A DNA stretch of 64,000 nt from JAFGSG01 sp964626055 (GTDB taxonomy: Bacteria > Spirochaetota > UBA4802 > JAFGDQ01): assembly GCA_964626055.1 (NCBI GenBank), contig CAZVDF010000004.1, positions 1 through 64,000 of the forward strand, in the 5' to 3' direction. Shown piece by piece: positions 37,280-46,730 of the stretch. A program made the translations under genes and the position numbers. Position 1 is the stretch's first letter; each line of letters starts with the position of its first letter. The notes beneath the pieces were generated by a model. The model ran no database searches, was not told the DNA's origin, and was given only the letters and a program-made list of their open reading frames with translations.

Positions 37280-38078
37280 CTTTTACCGCCTTTCCTTTGA
37301 AAAAGGTATAGCAGAACACGCCGTCTTTTTCAGCCGTTCGGTAAAGGTCTTTTATGCCTTTAAGCCATTCTTCTTTCGAGATCATATTGTTCCGCAGGGC
37401 TTCCTCTTCTATTCCCTCTATCATGGCCGTGAAGGTGTTTTTTGTAAATCCTTCGACCAGCAAAGGTTTACTTGAATCGACATAAACCATTCTGGGCGAT
37501 ACCGCGCAGTCTTTAAATCCGGCTTTTCCCAGCAGGGGGTAAATCTCCCGTCCGATCGATGCATTTCCGCCATGCATCGCCTGCAGTTTTACCTGGCAGT
37601 TTATGGCTTTTTGCGCAGCATCGCTGTCGGGGTGGAAATATGCGGAACCGTGATCCCCTTCAATAACGGTTATTGTTCCGCCCCTGCGCAATACTTCTTT
37701 TAGATTCAGCAATGCCTGCAGGGGCTTTGACAGATGTTCCAGGACAAAACAAACAAATACATGGTCAAATGATTCGGGTTTAAAGTCCAAATGAAAGATA
37801 TCGCCGGTTTGAAATGCGACATTTTTAATATCGAGGGATTCAATTGTTCTTTTTGCTTTATCCAGCGATGCGCCCGATATATCAATAGAGGTAAACTTGC
37901 ATGCAGGATTTTTCGGAGCTATTATTTTTGTCTGCGATCCGACTCCGCAGCCGGCTTCCAATACGAGGCTGTTTGGCGGGAACACCGAATCATGATGCAA
38001 TAAGTCGTCCAGAGTATTTGCCTGATCGTGCAATCTTCTGGATTCCCGTTCCGAATATCCGTGAACATATTTTTTCAT
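37275..38078 (-). CDS. Class I SAM-dependent methyltransferase
   Basis: With the ATG at 38078 the protein has 267 residues and begins MKKYVHGYSERESRRL, typical of a family of small-molecule methyltransferases. The SAM loop LEAGCGVGSQT is intact, then SIDISGASL, the D-rich strand end, and FVLEHLSKP. The substrate is unknown. The longer reading starts inside the HEAT gene and is less likely. It begins seven bases after the HEAT-repeat stop and is probably in its operon. Confidence 0.85.
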   Translation of the reverse strand: MKKYVHGYSERESRRLHDQANTLDDLLHHDSVFPPNSLVLEAGCGVGSQTKIIAPKNPACKFTSIDISGASLDKAKRTIESLDIKNVAFQTGDIFHLDFKPESFDHVFVCFVLEHLSKPLQALLNLKEVLRRGGTITVIEGDHGSAYFHPDSDAAQKAINCQVKLQAMHGGNASIGREIYPLLGKAGFKDCAVSPRMVYVDSSKPLLVEGFTKNTFTAMIEGIEEEALRNNMISKEEWLKGIKDLYRTAEKDGVFCYTFFKGKAVKE

Positions 38079-38085
38079 AATATCG

Positions 38086-39114
38086 TTATTTATCGGCGGG
38101 ATTGACCAGCCCTCTGAGCCTGTAAACAAGTTTTCTCGCTTCTTCTCGGACGTTCCTGTCTCCCTTTATCATGGCGTCCTCCAGTAATTCCAGAGATGCA
38201 TTGGAAATGATGCCGCCGAGAGCCTTCACGGCTTCAAGCCTGGCGTCGGAATACTTGTCTTCGAGCAATTTAGCGACAAAAGGAATGGATGCCGGCTCCC
38301 TGAAAACCGCGATTGACCTCAACGCTTCAATTCTGACTTCCTTATATTCATCCTGAAGCGCGGTATAGAGAAGAGGCAATCCCTCTTTCATTTTTTTTGC
38401 GCCTATTTTTATTGCGGTTTCTTTACGGATGGACTCAATATTGTTCATGCCGTGTACAAGTTGCTGGAAGTTATGGTCATGAAGCGCTTTACGGGCGCGC
38501 TCGGAATCGATTGACGCAAGGTAAGAGTAGGCCGTGGTCCTCGCAACGGGATTCCGGTCTACCAGGAGGCCTATCATATAGTCGATGCTTTCGGCGCCGC
38601 CGATCTTATATAAGGCTTTTGCGGCTTCGATACGTACCCAGTGGAGCTTGTTGTGCAGGCATTTGATCAGATTCGGCACGAAGTGACTGCTTCCGATAAT
38701 GCCTGCCGTATCGATCGCTTCAAGCTTAACAAGATCTTTTTTGTCGACGATCGCGAGAGCAATTACCTGTACTATGGCTTCATCGACACTTTTGCCCCGG
38801 CCGGCAATGATGCGCAGAAGTTCAATCTTTTCCTGCTGACTTCCAGTATTTATGATTTCGGTGAGGTTCTCCGTTACGGCTTTATCGCCTTTTTCCGCGA
38901 ATTTTAACGTTGCAATTGTGCGCACTTTCTGTGACGGATCGTTAATCATGCCCTTCAGCCTGGCATTTACGTCATCATCCGGTTCTTTTCTGCTGGCCAG
39001 CGCGCTGAAAGCTGCGTAGCGCACATCGGAGCTTCTGTGGTTAAGGCAGCGTACCAGGCCGGCGAGATCTCCGGCTTTTTTCAGTTTATCTATGTTAGGT
39101 TTAAAGATACTCAT
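38086..39114 (-). CDS. HEAT-repeat protein
   Basis: The 342-residue protein is a run of about ten HEAT-like units of roughly 31 residues, for example LIKCLHNKLHWVRIEAAKALYKIGG and VAKLLEDKYSDARLEAVKALGGI. Such solenoids bind proteins or support phycobilin-lyase-like activity; no partner is evident. The ATG at 39114 has AAGGAG eight bases upstream and gives a normal start (MSIFKPNID). No signal peptide is present. Confidence 0.88.
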   Translation of the reverse strand: MSIFKPNIDKLKKAGDLAGLVRCLNHRSSDVRYAAFSALASRKEPDDDVNARLKGMINDPSQKVRTIATLKFAEKGDKAVTENLTEIINTGSQQEKIELLRIIAGRGKSVDEAIVQVIALAIVDKKDLVKLEAIDTAGIIGSSHFVPNLIKCLHNKLHWVRIEAAKALYKIGGAESIDYMIGLLVDRNPVARTTAYSYLASIDSERARKALHDHNFQQLVHGMNNIESIRKETAIKIGAKKMKEGLPLLYTALQDEYKEVRIEALRSIAVFREPASIPFVAKLLEDKYSDARLEAVKALGGIISNASLELLEDAMIKGDRNVREEARKLVYRLRGLVNPADK

Positions 39115-39297
39115 TATGCTGGCTCCTTGTTGAATGCGGTTGTTTTGTATATGGTATCTCCCAATTATTTTACGTGGGAAAATGATTAATCCTTTCTGGA
39201 ACAATTCTCTCAATACGCGATAATCCGGTCAAATCAATAAAAAAATTTTTTATTAGCCGAAATATAAAACGAGGAGAACTTTTTGAGCATATGAATA

Positions 39298-42171
39298 TTA
39301 TTGCGTCCAGGATAAAATTTTTTCTTTCAGCTTTTCCCTGTCTATCGGCTTTATCAAATAGTCATCCATGCCGGCTTCCATGCATTTTTCTTCGTCTTCC
39401 TTGAAAATCCTGGCCGTGAGAGCTATAACAGGCGTTTTTAACCTTAGATCGCGGCGTATAACCTTTGTCGCATCAATGCCGTCCATGACCGGCATTTGAA
39501 TGTCCATCAGTATTATATCATAGTTTTTTTTGGACAGTTTTACCACCGCTTCCCGCCCGTCGCCGGCCATTTCGAAAACGCATCCTATCTGAGCTAAAAG
39601 ATATCCCATCAGCTGCTGGTTGATGGCATTGTCTTCCGCGACAAGCACGGAAATTTTCTTAAGTAATAATTCCTGCGCGAGATGGCGCGTGATTATCTGG
39701 TCCTTCTCCTGTCTTACGTCCCCGAATACCGTCTGCAGTATCTCATATAATTCCTGTCGAGTAAACGGCTTGGAAAAATAGGCGTCAAATCCGGCCAGGT
39801 TGGATTGCCTGGCCGTTCCGGGAGTGGCATCGGAAGATAGTGCGATAAGCTTAACGTTCTTTTGACGTTCATTCTGGCGAAGAAGTTTTGCAAAAATGAA
39901 ACCGTCCATGCCGGGCATCATAATATCGCATAAAATAATATCGACCCTGTGGTCTTCATTGTTAAGCCATTCAAGCGCTTCGCTTGCCGATTCGGATATA
40001 TGGGAAATTTCCATAGATATGGTCCTGCAATAATTATCCAGTATTTCCCGGGTATTGGAATTGTCGTCGAGGATAAGGACTCTTTTCCCCTTTAACTCTT
40101 CCTTATTAACGGGTTTAATATCCTTCTCAATTATCGCTTCGCCGCGGGGGAGCGACAGCGTAAAAATAAATTCACTCCCTTTGCCGGGTTCGGAGTTCAC
40201 ACTTATGCTCCCGCCCATCATCCCTATCAGTTTTCTTGTGATAGTAAGGCCGAGCCCGCTTCCTCCGTATTTACGGGTTATTGAGGAATCAACCTGAGTA
40301 AATGCCTTGAAAATGTCTTCCTGTTTATCTCTGGGGATGCCGATGCCCGTGTCTTTTACCGATATCCTGATACTGGAAAGTCCGCTGTTGTCCGCACTCT
40401 TTTCGCCGTCCATGCTTACAAGCAGCGAAATATCGCCGCGATCTGTGAATTTTATGGCATTCCCCACCAGATTCATCAGTATCTGTCTTATCCGCGTCGG
40501 ATCTCCCTTAAAATATTGCGGGACGTTCTCAAGATATTTGATCTGAAGTTCAATATCCTTTATGCTGGCCCGCGGCCGCAGCAGCTTGAGAACGCTTGCA
40601 ATCAGGTACTCCAGATCGAAAACTATGTTTTCGAGAGTTACTTTCCCTGCCTCGATCTTGGACATGTCGAGTATATCATTGATAAGCGAGATCAGCAATT
40701 GCCCGCTTTCGCTGATTATTTCCACATAGTCTTCCTGTTGCTTTGTGAGCCGAGTGCTTTTAAGGAGATCGGTGAAACCTATAACGGCGTTCATCGGGGT
40801 GCGGATCTCGTGCGACATGTTTGCCAGAAACTCGCTTTTGGTTTTTGTCGCGGCTTCGGCTTTTTCTTTTAGTTCCGAAAGATGCTGCATTACCGAGCTC
40901 ATCTCTGCGGTTCTTTCGATAACGAGTTTTTCAAGCTCGTCTTTGCGTATTTCCAGGTTTTTTAAGGCTTTATCTTCGGCGGATAATTTTGCCTTCTGCA
41001 AAATACGGATTCGATCCGCAAAAGCCAGAGTGAGCATCAGGCTATTGATTGAAATGCTTATTGGAATGCTCTCATGAAGGATCAGACTAAAAGGCAGCAT
41101 CCCTGTAACCATTAATCCATATACAAACATCCCTATCCAGGAAGCTCCCTGCCCCATTAAAAAAAATCTGGCTTCAGTTTGCCCCCTGTAAAATGAAAAG
41201 AGCCCGAGTATCATATTAAACAATGGAAAAACAAACACCATGAACAGAGCAAATTTATAGGTAGTCTGTACGGGAAATATAAACGGAGATATGGTAACAA
41301 GTATATTGATGCCGATTAGAATTTTAATCAGAAAATCAAAGTTCCTGAATTTCTTTGTATGCAGAAAGATTCTTGTAAATAAAAGTATTAGAATATAACT
41401 CAGTCCCCCGAAAAATGCCAGTCCCTCGTTGCCGATCCATGTTGAACCGGGGAACAGAAACGCCGAACAGAAACCGTCTAAAATAGATATGGCGATGAAA
41501 ATTGCCGGAAGATAAAGAAGATAATAAAAGTAGCTCCAGTCCTTAAGAAGTATAAAAATAAGGAAAGTATAAATAAACAGGGCTATAAACAAACCCAGAA
41601 GAATTCCATGGAGAATGTAGTCCAAAAACAGGGACTCTTGCAACGCTTCCTCCTGCAGCAGTTCAAAGGGAACTATAAACGCCGCTGCTTCCGCATGCAC
41701 GCGCAAATACAGATCGGCGGACTGCCCTTTTTCTATCTGAAACGGCATAACCAGCCTGATCGCTTTATACGGGCGCTTGCCGGCCGGGATCCTGTCTCCC
41801 GATCTGATCACCTGGACCGGCTTTTCCGACTCAACAACATAGAGAGAGACATCGTCCAGCAACGGATGGTTCAGATTTAAAAAAAGTTTTGCATTCTCGT
41901 TTGTCCTGTTTTGCACAGGGATGATGAACCAGTATGCGGAATAAGTAAAATAATGGCTGGGAATTTCGGTTCGGGACGCAAGGAAATTATTTTTATTTTT
42001 AATGGCTTCTTCAATTGTCATCCGACCGTTCTTATCTTCCAGTATTCTAAAACGGCCGGCATCTATCCCGGCGGGAAGATCCGAATTTTGCGGTTTACTG
42101 CACCTGTAAACCGGTATTAGAATAAGTATTACGAGCAGACAGAAAAGCATCCGACTAATTTTTATAAGCAT
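39298..42171 (-). CDS. 7TMR-DISM hybrid histidine kinase with two receivers
   Basis: The 957-residue protein has an N-terminal signal or anchor with a cysteine at 24, a periplasmic 7TMR-DISMED2-like beta domain (about 35-175) and seven membrane helices (about 185-390). A coiled coil, HisKA with SHEIRTPMNAVIGF, and HATPase with DTGIGIPRDKQEDIF and GSGLGLTI follow. Two receivers complete it (CDIMMPGMDGF and MDIQMPVMDGI). No HPt domain follows, so a separate phosphotransfer protein is needed. It should sense an extracellular sugar or other ligand and drive a phosphorelay; the output is unknown. Confidence 0.93.
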   Translation of the reverse strand: MLIKISRMLFCLLVILILIPVYRCSKPQNSDLPAGIDAGRFRILEDKNGRMTIEEAIKNKNNFLASRTEIPSHYFTYSAYWFIIPVQNRTNENAKLFLNLNHPLLDDVSLYVVESEKPVQVIRSGDRIPAGKRPYKAIRLVMPFQIEKGQSADLYLRVHAEAAAFIVPFELLQEEALQESLFLDYILHGILLGLFIALFIYTFLIFILLKDWSYFYYLLYLPAIFIAISILDGFCSAFLFPGSTWIGNEGLAFFGGLSYILILLFTRIFLHTKKFRNFDFLIKILIGINILVTISPFIFPVQTTYKFALFMVFVFPLFNMILGLFSFYRGQTEARFFLMGQGASWIGMFVYGLMVTGMLPFSLILHESIPISISINSLMLTLAFADRIRILQKAKLSAEDKALKNLEIRKDELEKLVIERTAEMSSVMQHLSELKEKAEAATKTKSEFLANMSHEIRTPMNAVIGFTDLLKSTRLTKQQEDYVEIISESGQLLISLINDILDMSKIEAGKVTLENIVFDLEYLIASVLKLLRPRASIKDIELQIKYLENVPQYFKGDPTRIRQILMNLVGNAIKFTDRGDISLLVSMDGEKSADNSGLSSIRISVKDTGIGIPRDKQEDIFKAFTQVDSSITRKYGGSGLGLTITRKLIGMMGGSISVNSEPGKGSEFIFTLSLPRGEAIIEKDIKPVNKEELKGKRVLILDDNSNTREILDNYCRTISMEISHISESASEALEWLNNEDHRVDIILCDIMMPGMDGFIFAKLLRQNERQKNVKLIALSSDATPGTARQSNLAGFDAYFSKPFTRQELYEILQTVFGDVRQEKDQIITRHLAQELLLKKISVLVAEDNAINQQLMGYLLAQIGCVFEMAGDGREAVVKLSKKNYDIILMDIQMPVMDGIDATKVIRRDLRLKTPVIALTARIFKEDEEKCMEAGMDDYLIKPIDREKLKEKILSWTQ

Positions 42172-42292
42172 TTCCTTGTATCCATCAGTGAATCGTTTAT
42201 CTATGCAGAGAATCAGGATAGAAGCTAAACCCGTTCATTATATACTGAAAATCAGTCGATGTCAAATATTTAAGAATCGCAGTTATTTTTTC

Positions 42293-42321
42293 TTGACACT
42301 AAAATACCGCCGCAGTAGTTT
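42293..42321 (+). promoter_or_regulatory. Putative promoter
   Basis: TTGACA at 42293-42298 and TAGTTT at 42316-42321 have a 17-base spacer and lie 57 bases before the start of the small gene that follows. It is a consensus match by eye. Confidence 0.45.
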
Positions 42322-42377
42322 AGGCGATTTTCAAAAATATGTATGAAAATCGCAAATTATTGTTTTGGAGATTCAAT

Positions 42378-42737
42378 ATGAATTTAAGCGCAGCGGAAGT
42401 GTTCGGATTTTCGGATTCACTTATTTATTTTATAAGAGATATGTACGATGAGCTTCTGGAGACCGGGATAGATGTCGACGCATGGCTTGACGAGCTGGAA
42501 GATAAAAAGTTATGCGCCGAATACATAAACATCGAACTGAAAAAAATGAAATCGGTGCGGGAAGAACTGTCAAATAAATCCCGGAACGCGCTTTTCGAGC
42601 TATACAGGATTTCATCGGAGAGGCTGAATGCTTTAATATTCGCTCTCAGTAAAAAAAACGTGCTCGGCAAAAAGAAAATAAAGACAGGGGATAAATTTAA
42701 ACGGCATATGAAAAAGGCTGACGAAAAAGTAGCGTAA
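42378..42737 (+). CDS. Hypothetical helical protein (119 aa)
   Basis: This is an unrecognised protein, rich in charged residues with long predicted helices (about 5-30, 38-62 and 65-90) and a lysine-rich tail. There is no signal peptide. The ATG at 42378 has GGAG eight bases upstream; the open frame extends 13 codons further without support. The basic tail could bind nucleic acid, which is only a guess. Confidence 0.65.
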   Translation: MNLSAAEVFGFSDSLIYFIRDMYDELLETGIDVDAWLDELEDKKLCAEYINIELKKMKSVREELSNKSRNALFELYRISSERLNALIFALSKKNVLGKKKIKTGDKFKRHMKKADEKVA

Positions 42738-42785
42738 AATACAGTTTTAAGATAATTTTTAATTTAATTTACCAATCGATTATGT

Positions 42786-45700
42786 TTATACTATTGTTTT
42801 ATCGTGCGTGAAATAAACGGAGTCCGGACCTGCAACTGCAGCGAGTTCTGCTTTAAGCCTGTCCGAAGGCATGGTGTTGAATGCGTGGTGTGCTTTTATT
42901 ACTCTCGGATTTCCATTTCCGCTTTTGAGATGAAAAAATACCGGGCATTTGCCGTTCGCTCCCTGATATTTCACAATAATTGCTTTCAGGATTTTGAGGA
43001 TCTTTTCGTCCGGGCTTGTTCCGTTGAAATTTATATGTATTCCCGAGACTGAATCGCGTTTGACATCTTTGAGAGTTTTAACCTCGCGGGCTATAATTTT
43101 TATCGCGATATCATCCTCATATTCGACTTTGCCTTTTATCATCAGGGGCTCATCCGATTCGATCAGCTCTCCGTATGCTTCGTATACGTTCGGGAAAAAA
43201 AGCGCTTCAATGATTCCGCCGGTATCTTCAATATTGGCCGTACCGAAAAGCTTGCCGTTTTTGGATGTCTTGACTTTCAGATTCGTTATCAGTCCTACGA
43301 TCGCGGCTTCTCCGCCGGCGGATTCTTCGCCCAGATCCGATATGGAGGTGCAGGGGAGTGCGTCTATTTCGTCTTTGTATTTTTCAAGCGGGTGCCCGGA
43401 TATGAATATACCCAGAACCTCTTTTTCGCAGTTCAGCTTGTCTTTGTCTGCCCAGTCTTCCGCAGGCGGCAGGTCAATAATGCCGTTGCCGGATGAGGAC
43501 GTTTCGTCCATATCGAAAAGGCTGCCCTGTCCGGAGGCCTTATCGAGCTGCAGGTTCTTTGCGATCTCCGTGATGAAATCGATCGAATTAAACAGCGCGG
43601 CCCTGTTGGGGAATATTGAATCGAGCGCGCCGGCTTTAATGAGCGCTTCGAGCACTCCCTTGTTAAGGACAGCGCTGTCGATATTCTCCAGGAATTCCTT
43701 CAGGTTTCTGAAGCTGCCGCATTTGTTCCTTGACTGGATTATGGCGTCGATCACCTTGCTTCCTGCGCCTTTAATGGCGCCGAGCCCGAAGCGTATCGAC
43801 GATTCCTGTACGGTAAAATCGTATTCGCTTGTGTTGATATCCGGAGGCAGTACCTGTATGCCCATGGTCCTGCAGTCGTTAATGTACCGGATTACATCCT
43901 CCTGTTTATCGGGCTGGGACGATAAGAGCGCCGCCATGTATTCGATAGGATAGTTGGCCTTCAGATATGCCGTCTGGTACGATATGACCGCATAAGCGGC
44001 GGAATGCGATTTGTTGAAACCGTATTCACCGAATTCGCGCATCGCGGAATATATTTGTTCGGCAAGTTTTTTGTCTATGCTGTTTTTCCTCGCGCCGTCA
44101 AGAAAAGGTTTTTCCATTTTATCGACTATATCCATTTTCTTTTTTCCCATTGCCTTGCGCAGTTTGTCCGCTTCGGGCATGGTGAATCCGCCCATTACCT
44201 GCGAGATCTGCATTACCTGTTCCTGGTACACTATGACACCGAGGGTGTCTTTCAGAATAGGCTCGAGCAGCGGATGAGGATATTTTATTTTTTTTGGATT
44301 TCTTTTTCTCGCAATGAAATCTTTCGTCATGCCCGAGTTCAGCGGGCCTGGTCTGTAAAGGGCAACGATCGCGATTATGTCCTCGAACTCGGTAGGCCCG
44401 AGCTCGCGCAGCAGCTTTTGCATGCCGGAACTTTCAAGCTGGAACACTCCGTTGGTGCTGGCGTTCGCCAGCAGCCTGAAAGTCTTTTTGTCATCCAGGG
44501 GAATCTTCGAAATATCGAGGTCAATGTTTTTGTGTTTTTTGATAAGCTTGATGCAATTGTCGATAATCGTCAGGTTTTTTAAGCCCAGGAAATCCATCTT
44601 TACGAGGCCGACCTTTTCCAGGTCGCCTTTTTCATACTGCGAAGATATACTGCCGTCGCTCGAATCCCTGTAAAGAGGCACATGCTCTGTGATAGGACCT
44701 CTCGATATCACGACGCCGGCGGCGTGTCTGCCTACGGAGCGGCAAAGCCCTTCGAGAGTGCGGGCAGTGTCAATATGCTTTTTCCACTCTTTATTTTCCT
44801 TATAAAGCCTGTTAAAGTCTGGTATATCATGCAGGGTATCGTCGAGATTGGAGAAATTCGGGATCAGTTTTGTGACCTGGTTGGCATCCGCGAACGGAAC
44901 ATTCATAACGCGCGCGACATCCTTGAGTACCGCCTTTGCGGTCATTTTGTTGAATGTGCTGATCTGGCTGACGTGATCTTCCCCGTACTTCTTCTTTACG
45001 TAATCGATTACTTCTTCCCTGCGGTTTGCGCAAAAATCGATGTCGATATCCGGCATTTCGTTTCTGTCAGGATTGAGAAAACGCTCAAAGAGGAGATTGT
45101 ATTTCATCGGATCAAGATCGGTGATCTTAAGACAGTAAGAAACTATGGAGCCTGCGGCGGAACCTCTTCCCGGTCCCACGGGAATGTTTATTTTTCTGGC
45201 GTGCTCAATAAAGTCCCATACGATCAGAAAGTATCCTGAGAAATTCATGCCTGTGATCACGCCGAGTTCGTACTCTATACGTTTTTTTACTTCACCCGGA
45301 ATTCCGCCCGGAAATCTTTGCCCGGCGCCCTTATAGACGAGATACTTTAAATACGAGTCAAGCGTGTATCCTTCGGGCACGTCAAAATGCGGAAGAATGA
45401 CCTTTCCGAGCGAGAGCTGAATGTCGATCATATCGACTATCTTTATCGTATTAATCACGGCTTCGGGATGGTCAGGGAACAGTTTTTTCATTTCTTCCGC
45501 CGGTTTAAAATAGAACTGATCGGAGGAGAATTTCATTCTGCCCGCGTCGTCGAATGTTTTCCCCGTCTGGATGCAGAGGAGGATCTCATGAGAGTATGCG
45601 TCGCCCCTGCGAAGGTAATGACAGTCATTTGTCACTATCATAGGTATATCAAGAGCTTTTGAGAGCTTAATGATTTCAGTGTTTGCTGTTTTCTGTTCCT

Positions 45701-46244
45701 GAAGGCCGTGATCCTGCAGTTCGAAAAAGAAATTATCCTTCCCGAATATTTCATAAAGTTTTCCGGCAGCTTTTTTTGCTTCATCGGTTTTGCCTCTAAT
45801 ACAGAGCGACGGCACTTCGCCTTTGATGCAGGCTGTAGAGCAGATAAGCCCTTCGCTGTATTTTTCAAGCACCTCATGGTCTATCCTGGGTTTGTAATAA
45901 AATCCTTCGGTGTAACCGATGGACGATAACCTGATCAGGTTTTTATAGCCGGTTTCATTTTTTGCGATCAGAAGCAGATGATACGTGGAGTCTTTGCCTT
46001 TATTCTGAGATTCCTTTTTAAGCCTTGATTCCGGCGCAATATAGAATTCCTGGCCTATAACGGGTTTTATTCCGGCATTTTTCGCCTCCTGATAAAGCTC
46101 GATAGCGCCGAAAAGATTGCCATGGTCGGTTATTGCCACAGCGGGCATGCCCAGCTCAACGGCTTTAGCAACAAGATTTTTTACTGTTATGGCGCCATCA
46201 AGGACTGAATAGTCGGAATGATTATGCAGATGTACAAAATCCAT
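42786..46244 (-). CDS. dnaE: DNA polymerase III alpha subunit
   Basis: This is the replicative polymerase of the Gram-negative type. The 1152-residue protein opens with the PHP domain (HLHNHSDYSVLDGA) and has the palm motif PDIDIDFCANRREEV with the catalytic aspartates. GRGSAAGSIVSYC, the tandem helix-hairpin-helix domain, and a C-terminal OB domain (VGLITNLKVKTSKNGKLFGTANIED) follow. All parts are complete and the length is normal, so this is the full polymerase. Confidence 0.97.
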   Translation of the reverse strand: MDFVHLHNHSDYSVLDGAITVKNLVAKAVELGMPAVAITDHGNLFGAIELYQEAKNAGIKPVIGQEFYIAPESRLKKESQNKGKDSTYHLLLIAKNETGYKNLIRLSSIGYTEGFYYKPRIDHEVLEKYSEGLICSTACIKGEVPSLCIRGKTDEAKKAAGKLYEIFGKDNFFFELQDHGLQEQKTANTEIIKLSKALDIPMIVTNDCHYLRRGDAYSHEILLCIQTGKTFDDAGRMKFSSDQFYFKPAEEMKKLFPDHPEAVINTIKIVDMIDIQLSLGKVILPHFDVPEGYTLDSYLKYLVYKGAGQRFPGGIPGEVKKRIEYELGVITGMNFSGYFLIVWDFIEHARKINIPVGPGRGSAAGSIVSYCLKITDLDPMKYNLLFERFLNPDRNEMPDIDIDFCANRREEVIDYVKKKYGEDHVSQISTFNKMTAKAVLKDVARVMNVPFADANQVTKLIPNFSNLDDTLHDIPDFNRLYKENKEWKKHIDTARTLEGLCRSVGRHAAGVVISRGPITEHVPLYRDSSDGSISSQYEKGDLEKVGLVKMDFLGLKNLTIIDNCIKLIKKHKNIDLDISKIPLDDKKTFRLLANASTNGVFQLESSGMQKLLRELGPTEFEDIIAIVALYRPGPLNSGMTKDFIARKRNPKKIKYPHPLLEPILKDTLGVIVYQEQVMQISQVMGGFTMPEADKLRKAMGKKKMDIVDKMEKPFLDGARKNSIDKKLAEQIYSAMREFGEYGFNKSHSAAYAVISYQTAYLKANYPIEYMAALLSSQPDKQEDVIRYINDCRTMGIQVLPPDINTSEYDFTVQESSIRFGLGAIKGAGSKVIDAIIQSRNKCGSFRNLKEFLENIDSAVLNKGVLEALIKAGALDSIFPNRAALFNSIDFITEIAKNLQLDKASGQGSLFDMDETSSSGNGIIDLPPAEDWADKDKLNCEKEVLGIFISGHPLEKYKDEIDALPCTSISDLGEESAGGEAAIVGLITNLKVKTSKNGKLFGTANIEDTGGIIEALFFPNVYEAYGELIESDEPLMIKGKVEYEDDIAIKIIAREVKTLKDVKRDSVSGIHINFNGTSPDEKILKILKAIIVKYQGANGKCPVFFHLKSGNGNPRVIKAHHAFNTMPSDRLKAELAAVAGPDSVYFTHDKTIV

Positions 46245-46339
46245 GATTATAATCTATTTATTCATGGGACATAATTTCAAGCATAAAATTTCAAAAAATA
46301 CGGGACGCTCAATATTTTTTACAAATTTTTCTTAAAATC

Positions 46340-46368
46340 TTGACAGGAGGATGTTTAACTAATGAAAT
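46340..46368 (+). promoter_or_regulatory. Putative promoter of the Trm112-like gene
   Basis: TTGACA at 46340-46345 and TGAAAT at 46363-46368 have a 17-base spacer. The -10 match is fair. AGGAGG within the spacer could instead serve a 22-codon leader frame at 46362-46430; both cannot be right for one transcript. Confidence 0.35.
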
Positions 46369-46416
46369 ATGATGTGTACGATGATATTATAAAGATCAAA
46401 ATACAGGGGAATATAT

Positions 46417-46587
46417 ATGATAGACACTAAACTTCTGGAGATTTTAGCCTGCCCGGCCTGTAAAGGCGATGTCGAGTATGACACAAAAAACGAAAAGCTG
46501 ATCTGCGTCGAATGTAAAAGAAAGTATCCCGTCAGGGACGGCATCCCGGTAATGCTTATAGATGAAGCGGAATCGCCCCCGTCGTAA
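46417..46587 (+). CDS. Trm112/YcaR-like zinc ribbon protein (56 aa)
   Basis: The 56-residue protein starts MIDTKLLEILACPACKGDVEY and has paired cysteines C12/C15 and C30/C33, followed by KYPVRDGIPVMLIDEA, the hallmark of Trm112-type proteins (UPF0434/YcaR). In eukaryotes and archaea such proteins activate methyltransferases; the bacterial role is unclear. AGGGGA lies seven bases before the ATG. It is divergent from dnaE. Confidence 0.9.
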   Translation: MIDTKLLEILACPACKGDVEYDTKNEKLICVECKRKYPVRDGIPVMLIDEAESPPS

Positions 46588-46601
46588 ATCCGGCTTGCCT
46601 T

Positions 46602-46665
46602 GGCCCGATATTCTTTCCGCCGGTACGACACCCTCAGCCGGGGATTTGCCCCGGAGCAGTTTATT
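46602..46665. repeat. Degenerate family A 3' module or terminator
   Basis: The stretch has GCCGGTACG and then CCGGGG/CCCCGG with a short loop (46638-46654), followed by AGTTTATTT. This echoes the last third of family A but with many changes. It may serve as terminator of the 56-residue gene. Confidence 0.4.
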
Positions 46666-46730
46666 TCTCATTGACAAAAAAATATCATAAAATTAAATAT
46701 TCCATTTATAAATAATTCAGAGGTAGAACA

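Noticed and set aside
42994..43953. 319-codon open frame on the plus strand
   Set aside because: Antisense to dnaE; serine- and proline-rich shadow text.
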